From Xanthobacteraceae bacterium (GTDB lineage: Bacteria; Pseudomonadota; Alphaproteobacteria; Rhizobiales; Xanthobacteraceae), in the NCBI GenBank assembly GCA_019241285.1, contig JAFAXD010000544.1:1-39317 (forward strand): a stretch of DNA of 39,317 bases. The letters are read 5' to 3'. The translations under genes were made by a program, and so were the position numbers. The number at the start of each line of letters is the position of its first letter. Position 1 is the first letter of the stretch. This document shows, piece after piece, positions 16,152-24,601 of this stretch. The notes under the pieces were generated by a model. That model saw nothing but the letters and a program-made list of their open reading frames with translations. It was not told the origin of the DNA and searched no databases.

Positions 16152-16577
16152 CTATCGCCTCACGACCAGCACCGAGCACCTGGCGTAACGCACAACGTGG
16201 CCGGCGTTGGATCCGAGGAAGTAGGTCTTCATGGCCGGGCGATGCGAGCTCATGACGATGAGATCGGCCGGCAGCAGCTTCGCTTCCTCGAGCACCTCGT
16301 GATAGATGCCGCCCTGACGGACCACCGTGGACAGGCGGGACGCTTCGAACCCGCTCTCACGGGCGAGCGCTGCGAGTGCTTCCTCGGCCGACTGCCGCTG
16401 CTGCGCGTCGAAATCCGCCGGCACATATTCGGCGAGCATCACCGGCGTCATTGGCAGCACGTTGACGACGCGAACCACGCCTCCGGACGCCCGGGCCATC
16501 TCCACCGCCGTGTCGATGGCCGGCCTGGCGAACTCGGGTTCAGTTAGATCAACCGGCACCAGAATACGTTTGAACAT
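16152..16577 (-). CDS. Universal stress protein (UspA family)
   Basis: A 141-aa single-domain Usp: MFKRILVPVDLTEPEFARPAIDTAVEMAR at the start, the Asp10-containing strand, DLIVMSS and the C-terminal SNAGHVVRYARCSVLVVR. In ATP-binding Usps the loop is G-x2-G-x9-G-S/T. Here the first part reads SSHRPAMKTYFLGSNAG, so the two leading glycines are replaced, and ATP binding may be weak or absent. A strong ribosome site (GGAGGAGG) precedes ATG 16577. It lies 103 bases downstream of the SixA-like gene on the same strand and could share its transcript. Likely a cytoplasmic stress-response factor; the specific role is unknown. Confidence 0.9.
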   Translation of the reverse strand: MFKRILVPVDLTEPEFARPAIDTAVEMARASGGVVRVVNVLPMTPVMLAEYVPADFDAQQRQSAEEALAALARESGFEASRLSTVVRQGGIYHEVLEEAKLLPADLIVMSSHRPAMKTYFLGSNAGHVVRYARCSVLVVRR

Positions 16578-16680
16578 GGCACGACCTCCTCCCAGGTCTT
16601 CCCAAGTTCACATATTGCCATGAACAAGCAAATCGACGAAGGCTTGCCAACCGTCCGGTACGTAGAAATGAATCGAATCG

Positions 16681-17205
16681 TTAATCCGGCTCAGCCTCCA
16701 ATTGCCGCGGGGCAACGAAGCGGTCGAGCCGGCCGGAGCGGGGGTGCAGCTTGGACCACTCGTCGAGTGCGAAGTCGATGACCGCCAAAGCGCCGGTTGG
16801 GAACTTCTCGTGCAGGCGCTCGCGCGCCTCCACGTCGCCTGAAGCGACCAAGGCGAGGGCTACGCGCTGAATTCCCGGGTTGTGGCCGACCACCAGGAGC
16901 GAATGCACCTTTTGCGCCGTGCCGCGGAGCAGCGTAAGGATCGCTTCCGGTTCGGCTTCGTAAAGCCGTTCCTCGAAATTCACCGGCGGCGATTCCGGCA
17001 ATTGATGGCGGGCGAGGTCCCAGGTTTCACGTGTGCGATTGGCGGTCGAGCACAACACCTGCTCGGGGAGGAGCGCGTTGTGCGCGAGGTAGGTACCGAC
17101 CACGCCGGCATCCCGCGTCCCGCGCCGATTGAGCGGGCGATCGTGATCGGCGACTCCGGGCGGCCGGTCGGACTTGGCGTGGCGCAGAAGCATGAGACGA
17201 CGCAT
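16681..17205 (-). CDS. SixA-like histidine phosphatase
   Basis: A 174-aa member of the histidine phosphatase superfamily. The phospho-accepting motif LLRHAKSD has catalytic His9 next to Arg8, conserved arginines lie in ANRTRET (57-59), and the second catalytic His108 is in VVGHNPG. The RHAKS variant and small size match the SixA branch, whose E. coli member removes phosphate from histidine phosphotransfer or PTS proteins. The usual start MRRLMLLRHAK places the ATG at 17205-17203; a second ATG at 17193 is also possible. The first start overlaps, on the opposite strand, the ATG of the divergent FAD oxidoreductase, so the promoters of each gene must lie within or near the other. Confidence 0.83.
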   Translation of the reverse strand: MRRLMLLRHAKSDRPPGVADHDRPLNRRGTRDAGVVGTYLAHNALLPEQVLCSTANRTRETWDLARHQLPESPPVNFEERLYEAEPEAILTLLRGTAQKVHSLLVVGHNPGIQRVALALVASGDVEARERLHEKFPTGALAVIDFALDEWSKLHPRSGRLDRFVAPRQLEAEPD

Positions 17206-18553
17206 GACGCATGAGAGTATAGCCGAGATCACCGCGCCGCCAGATCGGAGGGCTGTCTGGTACGGTCGGACCGCCGTCGCACCGCCGGAATTTCCGACAT
17301 TGACGTTCGATCTCGACGTCGACGTTTGCGTCATCGGCGGCGGGCTTGCCGGGCTGACAGTGGCTCGGGAAGTCGCACGACGCGACTGGTCGGTTGCTCT
17401 GATCGAAACCAGCCATATTGCCGGGCAGGCTTCCGGCCGCAATCTCGGTTTCGTGTTGCCTGGTTTTGCTCAGAGCGCTGAGCGGCTGGTGGAGCGCTGC
17501 GGTCTCGCTCACGCCAAGGCGCTTTGGGCGCTTGCCGAAGATGGCGTTGCCTATGTCCGCAACACAGTCCTTGGGCTGGCCATGCCAGGTGTTGATCCGG
17601 TCGAAGGCTGGCTCGACGTCGCCAAAATCGACAACCCCGATGCGATGATGCGCACGCTGACGTTGCTGGCCCATGATTTCGGAGTAGTGGTCGAGGGCTG
17701 GCCGGCGGAGCAGGTGCGCGAACGGCTCAAGAGCGACACCTACTTCCACGGGCTCTATTTTCCACACGCTTTCCATATCCACCCGCTCAACTACGCGCTC
17801 GGGCTGGCGACCGATGTGCAACGACGCGGAGCCCGGCTGTTCGAGCAGACCCCTGCGCTGCACATCGATCCGATCGGCGTGCGCAAGCGGGTGAGTACGC
17901 CGAAGGGGAAAATCCGCGCAAACCACATCGTGCTCGCCGGCAATGTCCAACTTCAGCAGAGTGCGTCCGCGCTCGCCACGACGATCCTGCCAATGACGAC
18001 CTACGTCGCGGTGACGCATCCGCTCCCCGATTTGGCGGATGCCATTGCGTTTGCGGGTGCGGTCAGCGATTCGCGCGGCTCCGATTTCCACTATCGCATC
18101 GTTGATTCGAACCGGCTCATGTGGAGTGGCGGCGCGACGGCCTGGGCGGGTAATCCGCGCCGCCAGGCGCAACGAATCAAGAGGGCAATCGCCCGGACTT
18201 ACCCGCAATTGGGGCAAGTCGAGATCGAGCATATGTGGTCCGGCACGATGGGGTTTGCGGTGCACCGAATGCCCCTCATCGGGGAGATCTCGCCGGGTCT
18301 CTGGGTGGCGAGCGGGTTCGGTGGACATGGGATCAATACGACCGCGATGGCGGGCCAACTGATCGCCCGGGCCGTGGTGGACCGTGACGATACGTGGCGC
18401 CTGTTCCTTCCCTATGAGCTGGTTTGGGCCGGCGGATCTTTGGGGCGCGCGGCGGTTCAGATCGGCACCTGGGCGCACCGTGGCCTGGAGTATGCGCGCT
18501 CGGCCAAACGCACCGGCAGTCGCTCTTCCCGGGTTGATGCAAAGGGCCAATGA
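17204..18553 (+). CDS. FAD-dependent oxidoreductase, DAO family (glycine oxidase / PuuB-like)
   Basis: A 449-aa flavoprotein of the DadA/OrdL group. The FAD motif VCVIGGGLAGLTVAREV lies at residues 41-57, followed by QASGRNLGFVLPG, the family signature SGRNxGF, and a C-terminal MWSGTMGFAVHRMPLIGE plus WVASGFGGHGINTTAMAG that closes over FAD. The likely reaction is oxidation of an amine or amino acid to an imine, with O2 or a quinone as acceptor. ATG 17204 is chosen; TTG/ATG codons up to 30 bases upstream are in frame but lie inside the divergent SixA-like gene. It is followed 190 bases later by a MipA-type gene. Substrate cannot be told. Confidence 0.82.
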   Translation: MTHESIAEITAPPDRRAVWYGRTAVAPPEFPTLTFDLDVDVCVIGGGLAGLTVAREVARRDWSVALIETSHIAGQASGRNLGFVLPGFAQSAERLVERCGLAHAKALWALAEDGVAYVRNTVLGLAMPGVDPVEGWLDVAKIDNPDAMMRTLTLLAHDFGVVVEGWPAEQVRERLKSDTYFHGLYFPHAFHIHPLNYALGLATDVQRRGARLFEQTPALHIDPIGVRKRVSTPKGKIRANHIVLAGNVQLQQSASALATTILPMTTYVAVTHPLPDLADAIAFAGAVSDSRGSDFHYRIVDSNRLMWSGGATAWAGNPRRQAQRIKRAIARTYPQLGQVEIEHMWSGTMGFAVHRMPLIGEISPGLWVASGFGGHGINTTAMAGQLIARAVVDRDDTWRLFLPYELVWAGGSLGRAAVQIGTWAHRGLEYARSAKRTGSRSSRVDAKGQ

Positions 18554-18745
18554 GGCTCTCCGCCCGGTATTAGCTTGATATTAACCGCGAAGCGGCCTGA
18601 TTCCTCCGGGGCGCCACCCCAGGTCGGTGCAAAAGTGCCACAGACTGCCAAAAGCAATTGCGCGCCCAGCGCAAAACAGGTCAAAGGCGTTTACCGGTCC
18701 CACCTGTTATGGCCATATCGGGACCTTGGGGGCAGGGGTAGTGCA

Positions 18746-19561
18746 ATGGGGCGCAAGTTCGGTTCGGTCGTGCTGCTGCTTGGCTTGATGTTCGCGTCCG
18801 CGAGCCAGGCGGCGGATTTGGCGGTTCAGCCGGGTGCGGCGGCGCCGTCCACCTGGATTGTCACGATCGGTGCCGATGTCCGCGCTGTTCCCCGCTATCC
18901 GGGCTCGAACGACTTCGTCGTGCTGCCGGTGCCGTATTTCGACCTGTCCAAGCCAGGATCGCCGGAGCGCTTTCACGGGCCTCTGGACGGCATTGGGTTT
19001 GCGCTGTTTGACAACGGCGTGTTCGGGATCGGCCCCGTTGGTTCATTGGTGTGGTCACAAAGCCAGAAAATCAACGGGCTCGGCAATGTCGGGATGACGT
19101 TGAACCTCGGTGGGTACGTCGATTATTGGGCAATGCCCTGGCTGCGCACCCGGGCCGAAGTGATGCAGGGCGTTGGCGCGGGCGATGGAATCACCGCGAA
19201 CCTGTTCATGGATGCCATACTCCCCCTGTCCTCGGCTCTGACGCTGTCGGGGGGGCCACGCGCACGCTACGTCACGAGCGAAACTGCGGCTCCTTATTTC
19301 AGCATTACGCCGGCCCAATCGCTCGCGTCCGGATTGCCCCAGTACCATGTCGGGACCGGCTGGCAATCAGTCGGAGCCGGCACCCAGCTCAAGTATCGCT
19401 TCAATCCCGTCTGGGCGACCTACGGGTTTGTGGAGTACCAAAGGCTGATCGGATCGACTGCCAACTCGCCGATCGTGAACGGGCCGGGAGGCAGCGAGAA
19501 TCAATGGATCTTCGGGGTTGGCGTGATCTATTCATTCGCCATGACCGGCCTGCCGTTCTGA
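18746..19561 (+). CDS. MipA/OmpV-family outer-membrane protein
   Basis: A 271-aa protein with signal peptide MGRKFGSVVLLLGLMFASASQAA and then a beta-rich mature part. Family traits are WIVTIGADVRAVPRYPGSNDFVVLPVPYFDL near the N-terminus, alternating aromatic/glycine strands (GLGNVGMTLNLGGYVDYWAMPWLRTRAEV), VGAGTQLKYRFNPVWATYGFVEYQRLIGSTANSPIV and the C-terminal strand ending in Phe (IFGVGVIYSFAMTGLPF), as is usual for outer-membrane barrels. MipA proteins link MltA and PBP1B in E. coli, but most relatives are barrels of unknown role. ATG 18746 is the first start that yields a signal peptide; the frame is open for 57 codons upstream but codes for nothing recognisable. It ends 2 bases before the convergent moxR-like gene. 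Confidence 0.85.
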   Translation: MGRKFGSVVLLLGLMFASASQAADLAVQPGAAAPSTWIVTIGADVRAVPRYPGSNDFVVLPVPYFDLSKPGSPERFHGPLDGIGFALFDNGVFGIGPVGSLVWSQSQKINGLGNVGMTLNLGGYVDYWAMPWLRTRAEVMQGVGAGDGITANLFMDAILPLSSALTLSGGPRARYVTSETAAPYFSITPAQSLASGLPQYHVGTGWQSVGAGTQLKYRFNPVWATYGFVEYQRLIGSTANSPIVNGPGGSENQWIFGVGVIYSFAMTGLPF

Positions 19562-19562
19562 T

Positions 19563-20411
19563 TTAACGCCCCTCGCGTCTCGCCATAAAAGCGAGACGTT
19601 CAAACAAATGGACATCCTGCTCGTTCTTGAGCAGCGCGCCATGCAGCGGCGGGATCAGCTTCTTGGAATCGCGCTCGCGCAAGATCTCCGGACCAATGTC
19701 TTCGACCATCAATAGTTTCAGCCAATCAAGCAGTTCGGACGTCGACGGCTTTTTCTTCAAGCCGGGCACGTCACGAATTTCGTAGAACAAGGTCAGCGCT
19801 TCGGACACGAGCCGTTGCTTGATGGCAGGAAAGTGAACGGCGATGATCGCCCGCATCGTGTCGGCATCCGGGAACCGGATGTAGTGAAAAAAGCAGCGGC
19901 GCAGGAACGCGTCGGGAAGTTCCTTCTCGTTGTTTGACGTGATGATCACGATCGGGCGCCGGCGCGCGTGCACGGTCTCGCCGGTCTCATAAACATAGAA
20001 CTCCATGCGGTCGAGTTCCTGCAGCAGGTCATTGGGAAACTCGATGTCGGCCTTGTCGATCTCATCGATCAACAGCACCGGACGCTCGTCGGCGACGAAC
20101 GCGTCCCACAGCTTGCCGCGTTTGATATAGTTGCGGATGTCGCGCACCCGCTCGTCCCCGAGCTGGCTGTCGCGCAGGCGCGACACGGCGTCGTACTCAT
20201 AGAGCCCCTGTTGCGCCTTGGTGGTGGATTTGACGTGCCATTCAAGTAGCGGCGCGCCCAGGCTCTTGGCGATTTCGAGGGCCAGGATGGTTTTGCCGGT
20301 ACCGGGCTCGCCCTTGACCAGGAGCGGGCGTTCGAGGCTGATGGCGGCGTTTACGGCGACCTTGAGGTCGGCGGTCGCCACGTAGGAACTGGTACCTTCA
20401 AAACGCGTCAC
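19563..20411 (-). CDS. MoxR-family AAA+ ATPase
   Basis: A 282-aa AAA+ ATPase with Walker A GEPGTGKT (34-41), Walker B VLLIDEIDKAD (112-122) and sensor 1 IIITSNNE region (156-162). The IEFPNDLLQELD stretch is typical of the MoxR branch that pairs with CoxE-like VWA proteins. It would act as a chaperone helping metal insertion or assembly of an enzyme complex. Its usual VWA partner is most likely the gene at 8273-9445, about 10 kb away on the other strand, rather than adjacent. The start is GTG (20411), supported by the conserved N-terminus and GAGG about 7 bases upstream. It is divergent from dksA, with 160 bases between them. Confidence 0.9.
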   Translation of the reverse strand: MTRFEGTSSYVATADLKVAVNAAISLERPLLVKGEPGTGKTILALEIAKSLGAPLLEWHVKSTTKAQQGLYEYDAVSRLRDSQLGDERVRDIRNYIKRGKLWDAFVADERPVLLIDEIDKADIEFPNDLLQELDRMEFYVYETGETVHARRRPIVIITSNNEKELPDAFLRRCFFHYIRFPDADTMRAIIAVHFPAIKQRLVSEALTLFYEIRDVPGLKKKPSTSELLDWLKLLMVEDIGPEILRERDSKKLIPPLHGALLKNEQDVHLFERLAFMARREGR

Positions 20412-20487
20412 GTCCTTGCCTCATTGGCTTGGTTACCGGGGATCCGGAGACTGGGATTATTGCCCCAATGGCCGCACTAGGTCGGTG

Positions 20488-20516
20488 TTGTAAGTCAGAA
20501 AGCTCGCCGATATAAG
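20488..20516 (+). promoter_or_regulatory. Sigma-70-type promoter for dksA
   Basis: TTGTAA (20488-20493) and TATAAG (20511-20516) are separated by exactly 17 bases and lie 57 bases before the dksA ATG. The predicted transcription start (about 20523) falls on a hairpin, GCGCGG / CCGCGC (20521-20526 / 20532-20537, loop AAACA), which would thus form the 5' end of the mRNA. Read by eye. Confidence 0.5.
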
Positions 20517-20572
20517 GCGCGCGCGGAAACACCGCGCAAGGGGCAGAATCAAGTGCATGGAGTTGGACTTGG

Positions 20573-20989
20573 ATGAGCCTGCCTAAGGAGCCCAACTATC
20601 GGCCTTCCCAAAAAGAACCCTTCATGAACGAGCGCCAGCGGGAATATTTCCGACAGAAGCTGCTCGCCTGGAAAGAGGATATCCTCAAGGAAGCCAAGGA
20701 GACCCTGCAACATCTGCAGGACGAGAATCAAAATCACTCTGACTTGGCCGACCGCGCCTCTTCGGAGACCGACCGGGCGATCGAGTTGCGCGCGCGTGAT
20801 CGGCAACGCAAGCTGATCGCCAAGATCGATGCGGCGATCCAACGTATCGACGACGGGACCTACGGGTATTGCGAGGAGACCGGCGAGCCGATCGCCCTGA
20901 AACGGCTCGAAGCGCGCCCTATTGCGACCCTGTCGCTCGAGGCACAGGAGCGCCACGAGCGCCGCGAGCGGGTTTACCGCGACGATTAG
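20573..20989 (+). CDS. dksA: RNA polymerase-binding transcription factor DksA, single-cysteine type
   Basis: A 138-aa DksA that binds the RNA polymerase secondary channel and, with ppGpp, changes transcription of rRNA and amino-acid genes. The coiled-coil tip motif DxxDxA is intact (DLADRA, 57-62). The zinc finger is degenerate: Cys100 in YGYCEETG remains, but the other three cysteines are Thr103, Ser121 and Ala124. That is the known alphaproteobacterial form; the Rhodobacter sphaeroides single-Cys DksA is functional. The end RHERRERVYRDD is also typical. ATG 20573 is used; ATG 20624 (MNERQREYF) is a shorter alternative. A sigma-70-like promoter lies 57 bases upstream. The FliO-like gene converges on it. 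Confidence 0.95.
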   Translation: MSLPKEPNYRPSQKEPFMNERQREYFRQKLLAWKEDILKEAKETLQHLQDENQNHSDLADRASSETDRAIELRARDRQRKLIAKIDAAIQRIDDGTYGYCEETGEPIALKRLEARPIATLSLEAQERHERRERVYRDD

Positions 20990-21035
20990 TCCTCTCGGGC
21001 GTGTCACGCCCGAGCCATCTTGCGAACCGCTTTGG

Positions 21036-22166
21036 CTATCGCGGCGCGCGGCCGAGCAAGCTTGCCATCTCGCGTTCGAGATTTTCAAACGCGGGCTTGT
21101 CTTCGCTCGGGTCGAGCTTGGGCTCGGCGCTCACCCGAGGCTCAGGTGCGATACGCGGCTCAGGCGCGATGCGCGGTTCGGCGGTCGTACCCCGCGGTTC
21201 CGACATAATCCGTGGCTCGGATGCCAGGCGCGGTTCCGAGCCGCCCCGGAGCGATGCGCGGGGGAGATCGACGGACGGGTTGAGGCGCTGGCTTGCTGCC
21301 GACGGCTGGAAGGGCCGGCGCGGCTCCGATCGCATTGAGACAAAGCCTGGGCCGGAGGACGAGACTGGCCGCCGCAACGCCGCCTCGAGGCGGTGCGCCA
21401 TGTCGGTCAGGTTCTGGTCGTCAGTGTCGGTCGCGGCGGCGCCCGGACGGGCAGGCGGCCCCTTGTTGTCCGACCCGGTCGGCCGCTGCAATGCGGCCGC
21501 AAGCTCCGCAAAATGATCCATCGGTACGTTGGCGGGCTGCTCCTTGACCGGCTCGGCAGCCAGCGATGGGGCCGGCTCTTCGAGGACAGCGCGCATAGGC
21601 TCGACAATCGGAGCACGAAGCGCAGGCGATTCTGCGGGATGCGCGTCCGGCGCTGCCGGCCGCACGGACGGCTCCGCCGCCGGATCCGGGGCGCGCTTCA
21701 GGCGTGGGACGGCATCGGGCTGCAGCGGCCAGCTCGCCGCTTCAGGCACCGGGATTTCTTTGGTGATGTCGTCTGCCTCGGGCACATCGGCGCGTGCTGC
21801 GGCAATGGCCACGCGTGGCGGAGCCTCCGCCGCGATACGCGGGGCGGTCTCGCGCGGCTCTACCGGAACGGTGTCGACCGCCTCGGAACGGCGGATATTC
21901 GCCTCGATGAGCACGTCGGTCGCCCCGCCGATCAGCACGAGGTGCTCGACATCATCGCGCCGCACGATTACGAGCTTGCGGCCGTCGATGATTGGCGTTG
22001 AATCGATCATGGCGAGGCGCGGCCCCTGGCGTCCACGCGTGCCAGCTTCGCCGCGCCCACGTTTGCCGGCTCGGCGCACCACGAAGATCGCGCCAAGAAC
22101 GCCGACCACCAAGACCAGCGCCGCAACGGCTAACATCGGCAGCTGGCCGCCCAACAATCCTGACAT
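21036..22166 (-). CDS. FliO-like membrane protein with long EPR-repeat tail
   Basis: A 376-aa protein with one N-terminal membrane helix (about 10-32, MLAVAALVLVVGVLGAIFVV), a basic stop-transfer stretch (RRAGKRGRG), then a FliO-like domain of about 50 residues (IIDGRKLVIVRRDDVEHLVLIGGATDVLIEANI). FliO helps assemble the flagellar export gate, but no other flagellar gene is in this window, and such isolated FliO-like proteins in Rhizobiales may do something else. The remaining 250 residues are disordered, acidic/proline-rich, and end with about seven xxEPRx repeats (21100-21260), visible in the DNA as an 18-base tandem pattern. GGGGAG lies 8 bases before ATG 22166. It is divergent from cckA. 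Confidence 0.7.
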   Translation of the reverse strand: MSGLLGGQLPMLAVAALVLVVGVLGAIFVVRRAGKRGRGEAGTRGRQGPRLAMIDSTPIIDGRKLVIVRRDDVEHLVLIGGATDVLIEANIRRSEAVDTVPVEPRETAPRIAAEAPPRVAIAAARADVPEADDITKEIPVPEAASWPLQPDAVPRLKRAPDPAAEPSVRPAAPDAHPAESPALRAPIVEPMRAVLEEPAPSLAAEPVKEQPANVPMDHFAELAAALQRPTGSDNKGPPARPGAAATDTDDQNLTDMAHRLEAALRRPVSSSGPGFVSMRSEPRRPFQPSAASQRLNPSVDLPRASLRGGSEPRLASEPRIMSEPRGTTAEPRIAPEPRIAPEPRVSAEPKLDPSEDKPAFENLEREMASLLGRAPR

Positions 22167-22356
22167 TTGGCTTCTCCCCGTACGCGGGCGGCGTCCCTGA
22201 CAATCCCCATCGCCGGCCCAAAAACGGCAAACTTCAGCGCTAAAAGCGGGCAAAGTTGCGTCAATGACGATATTTCATTCGGAAACAATGGTCTACTATC
22301 CCTTGCACATGCCCCGGGGCTGATTCATCAAGGATGCCCCAATACGAATCGGCAGC

Positions 22357-24582
22357 ATGGCGACGCAGGACCTGAGTGGGGACTACCCGGGCGTCCTTGA
22401 GCATGGCAACCGTAGGGGCCTGATTTTGCGGGCTTTGGCGGCCACGGCCGCCGTTCTGGGCGTGGCTGTGGTCCTCTGGCTCACGGGCAGTGAGCGGGCC
22501 GCGGCGTTTACCCTTATCCTGCTGGTCGTTCTGAGCGCTATCGGCGTCTTCTCGCTGTTGGCGACACTCACCGGGGTGCTCCGGGTCGCCGGCGAGGACC
22601 CGACGCCCGGCTTCGCCAGATCCGTGCTCGACGGTGCAAGCGAAGGCATCGCCGTTACGACCGGAACGGGGCGCGTGATCTACGCCAACCCCGCCCTGCG
22701 GGCTCGCATCCGCCCGGAACTCGATTTCCGCACGATTGAGCAGGCATTCGGCGACGAGACGGGGAATTCTGAGGCGCTTTATCGTCTGATCAAGGCTGCT
22801 TGTGAGGGCCGGGATGCACAGGAGAATATTCATACGGGGTTGAGCATCAGGGTTCGGCGGTTGCCGGGAGGCACGGGCGGCTCCCAGCTTATAGCTTGGA
22901 CCCTCCGGGAGGGCCTTGCGCCGACCCCGGTCCACAGTCTCGAGCCGCCCCAGTCGACAACGGCTTCCGGGTCACCAGCCGCTGCCGGCCCGGATGCGGG
23001 TGCGCCGGCCTCGGCAGCCGAAGGGACTTTGATCCGGGAAGCCGATACGGGGTTCATGCGCTTCTTCCAGAATACCCCGATGGCAATCGCGACCGTCGAT
23101 CGGGGCGGCAAGATTGCGCGGGCGAACGCCCTGTTCACCCGGTTGTTCGAGTCGACCCGGCTTGGCCAGAGGCAACAGCCGGATGGATCTTCGATCCTCG
23201 ACATCGTTGCCGAGCGCGATCGCGCAGCCCTGGAGACGCATCTCGGCCGCCGCGGCGAGCTTGCGACCCCGCTGGACGCGGCCCTTGCTGGGCAGGGCGA
23301 GCGCTGGGCCCGGTTCTACGTCACGCCCGTGGATCAGGATGACGCGGAAGCGGCGATCGTCTACGCGCTCGAGATCACCGAGCAGCGCAGTCTCGAGAGC
23401 CAGTTTCTGCAATCGCAAAAACTCGAGACGGTCGGCCAGCTCGCCGGCGGGATGGCCCATGATTTCAACAACGTTCTCTCTGCCATCATGATGGCCACCG
23501 ATTTCTTGCTCAACGCCCACCGTCCGTCCGACCCGTCCTTTCAGGACATTATGCAGATCAAGCAAAACGCCAACCGGGCGGCGAGCTTGGTGCGGCAGCT
23601 CCTGGCGTTCTCGCGCCGCCAGACCTTACGGCCGCAGGTGCTCGACCTCGGTGAAGCGCTTTCCGACCTGTCCATTCTGCTGCGTCGACTGATCGGCGAG
23701 AAAGTGACGCTAGATGTGCAGCGCCGCGATGTCTGGCCGGTGAAAGCGGACCTGTCCCAGTTCGAGCAGGTGATCGTCAACCTCGCGATCAATGCCCGTG
23801 ATGCCATGCCCGACGGTGGCAAGCTCACGGTGCAGGCGCGTAACATCACCCAATCGGACATCAGCAAATTCGAGGGCTGGAGTCTGCCGGCCGGCGATTA
23901 CGTTCTGGTCGAGGTCGCCGATACCGGAACCGGAATTCCACCCGACGTCATCGGACGGATTTTCGAGCCGTTCTTCTCCACCAAGGAGAAGGGGAAGGGG
24001 ACGGGGCTTGGCCTCTCGATGGTGTACGGCATCATCAAACAGACCGGCGGCTTCATCCTTCCCGAGTCCGAAGTCGGCAAGGGCACGGTGTTCCGCATCT
24101 TTTTGCCACGCCACACGCCGACCGCCGAGGATCTCGCGTCCATCAAGCCTACTGCAACCGAAAGCCGTCCCGCGCGTGCCGCCGATGACACCGGGCAGGG
24201 CACAATCCTGCTTGTGGAGGACGAAGAGGGATTGCGCGGCCTGAATGCGCGGGGACTGAAATCACGCGGTTACAATGTGCTCGAGGCCGGCAATGGTCTC
24301 GAGGCCATCGAGTTGATCGATGGCCATGACGGCAGCATCGATCTTGTTGTCTCCGATGTGGTGATGCCGGAAATGGACGGCCCCGCCTTGCTCAAGGAAC
24401 TGCGCAAGCGCAGCCCCGATCTCAAGATCATCTTCGTCTCGGGCTACGCCGAGGAGGCTTTCGCCAAGAGCCTGCCGGACGGAGGCCAATTCGAGTTTCT
24501 GGCCAAACCCTTCACGCTCAAGCAGCTGATCGCCAAGGTGAAGGACACCATGGCGCAGGGGGCGCAAGCGCGCTTGCAGTGA
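22357..24582 (+). CDS. cckA: CckA hybrid histidine kinase, cell-cycle phosphorelay
   Basis: A 741-aa hybrid kinase, the top of the CckA-ChpT-CtrA phosphorelay in alphaproteobacteria. Two membrane helices (about 24-42 and 50-70) anchor it. Two PAS regions follow (about 85-180 and 225-340), then the dimerisation/phosphorylation domain with LAGGMAHDFNNVLSAIM (His368), a HATPase domain with N-box NLAINARDAMPDGG and G-boxes DTGTGIPP and GKGTGLGLS, and a C-terminal receiver with Asp667 (SDVVMPEMDG) and Lys717 (LAKPF). All catalytic residues are present. It is divergent from the FliO-like gene with 190 bases between. No clear Shine-Dalgarno site precedes ATG 22357, but the family N-terminus supports it. 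Confidence 0.93.
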   Translation: MATQDLSGDYPGVLEHGNRRGLILRALAATAAVLGVAVVLWLTGSERAAAFTLILLVVLSAIGVFSLLATLTGVLRVAGEDPTPGFARSVLDGASEGIAVTTGTGRVIYANPALRARIRPELDFRTIEQAFGDETGNSEALYRLIKAACEGRDAQENIHTGLSIRVRRLPGGTGGSQLIAWTLREGLAPTPVHSLEPPQSTTASGSPAAAGPDAGAPASAAEGTLIREADTGFMRFFQNTPMAIATVDRGGKIARANALFTRLFESTRLGQRQQPDGSSILDIVAERDRAALETHLGRRGELATPLDAALAGQGERWARFYVTPVDQDDAEAAIVYALEITEQRSLESQFLQSQKLETVGQLAGGMAHDFNNVLSAIMMATDFLLNAHRPSDPSFQDIMQIKQNANRAASLVRQLLAFSRRQTLRPQVLDLGEALSDLSILLRRLIGEKVTLDVQRRDVWPVKADLSQFEQVIVNLAINARDAMPDGGKLTVQARNITQSDISKFEGWSLPAGDYVLVEVADTGTGIPPDVIGRIFEPFFSTKEKGKGTGLGLSMVYGIIKQTGGFILPESEVGKGTVFRIFLPRHTPTAEDLASIKPTATESRPARAADDTGQGTILLVEDEEGLRGLNARGLKSRGYNVLEAGNGLEAIELIDGHDGSIDLVVSDVVMPEMDGPALLKELRKRSPDLKIIFVSGYAEEAFAKSLPDGGQFEFLAKPFTLKQLIAKVKDTMAQGAQARLQ

Positions 24583-24601
24583 GGCTTAACGGCGCAAACG
24601 T

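Noticed and set aside
17027-18550. 507-codon minus-strand open frame opposite the FAD oxidoreductase
   Set aside because: Its 3' end also covers the SixA-like gene in another frame; no recognisable protein features.
20573-20989. DksA with a broken zinc finger as a pseudogene
   Set aside because: The single-Cys form is the normal, functional alphaproteobacterial type and the DxxDxA tip is intact.
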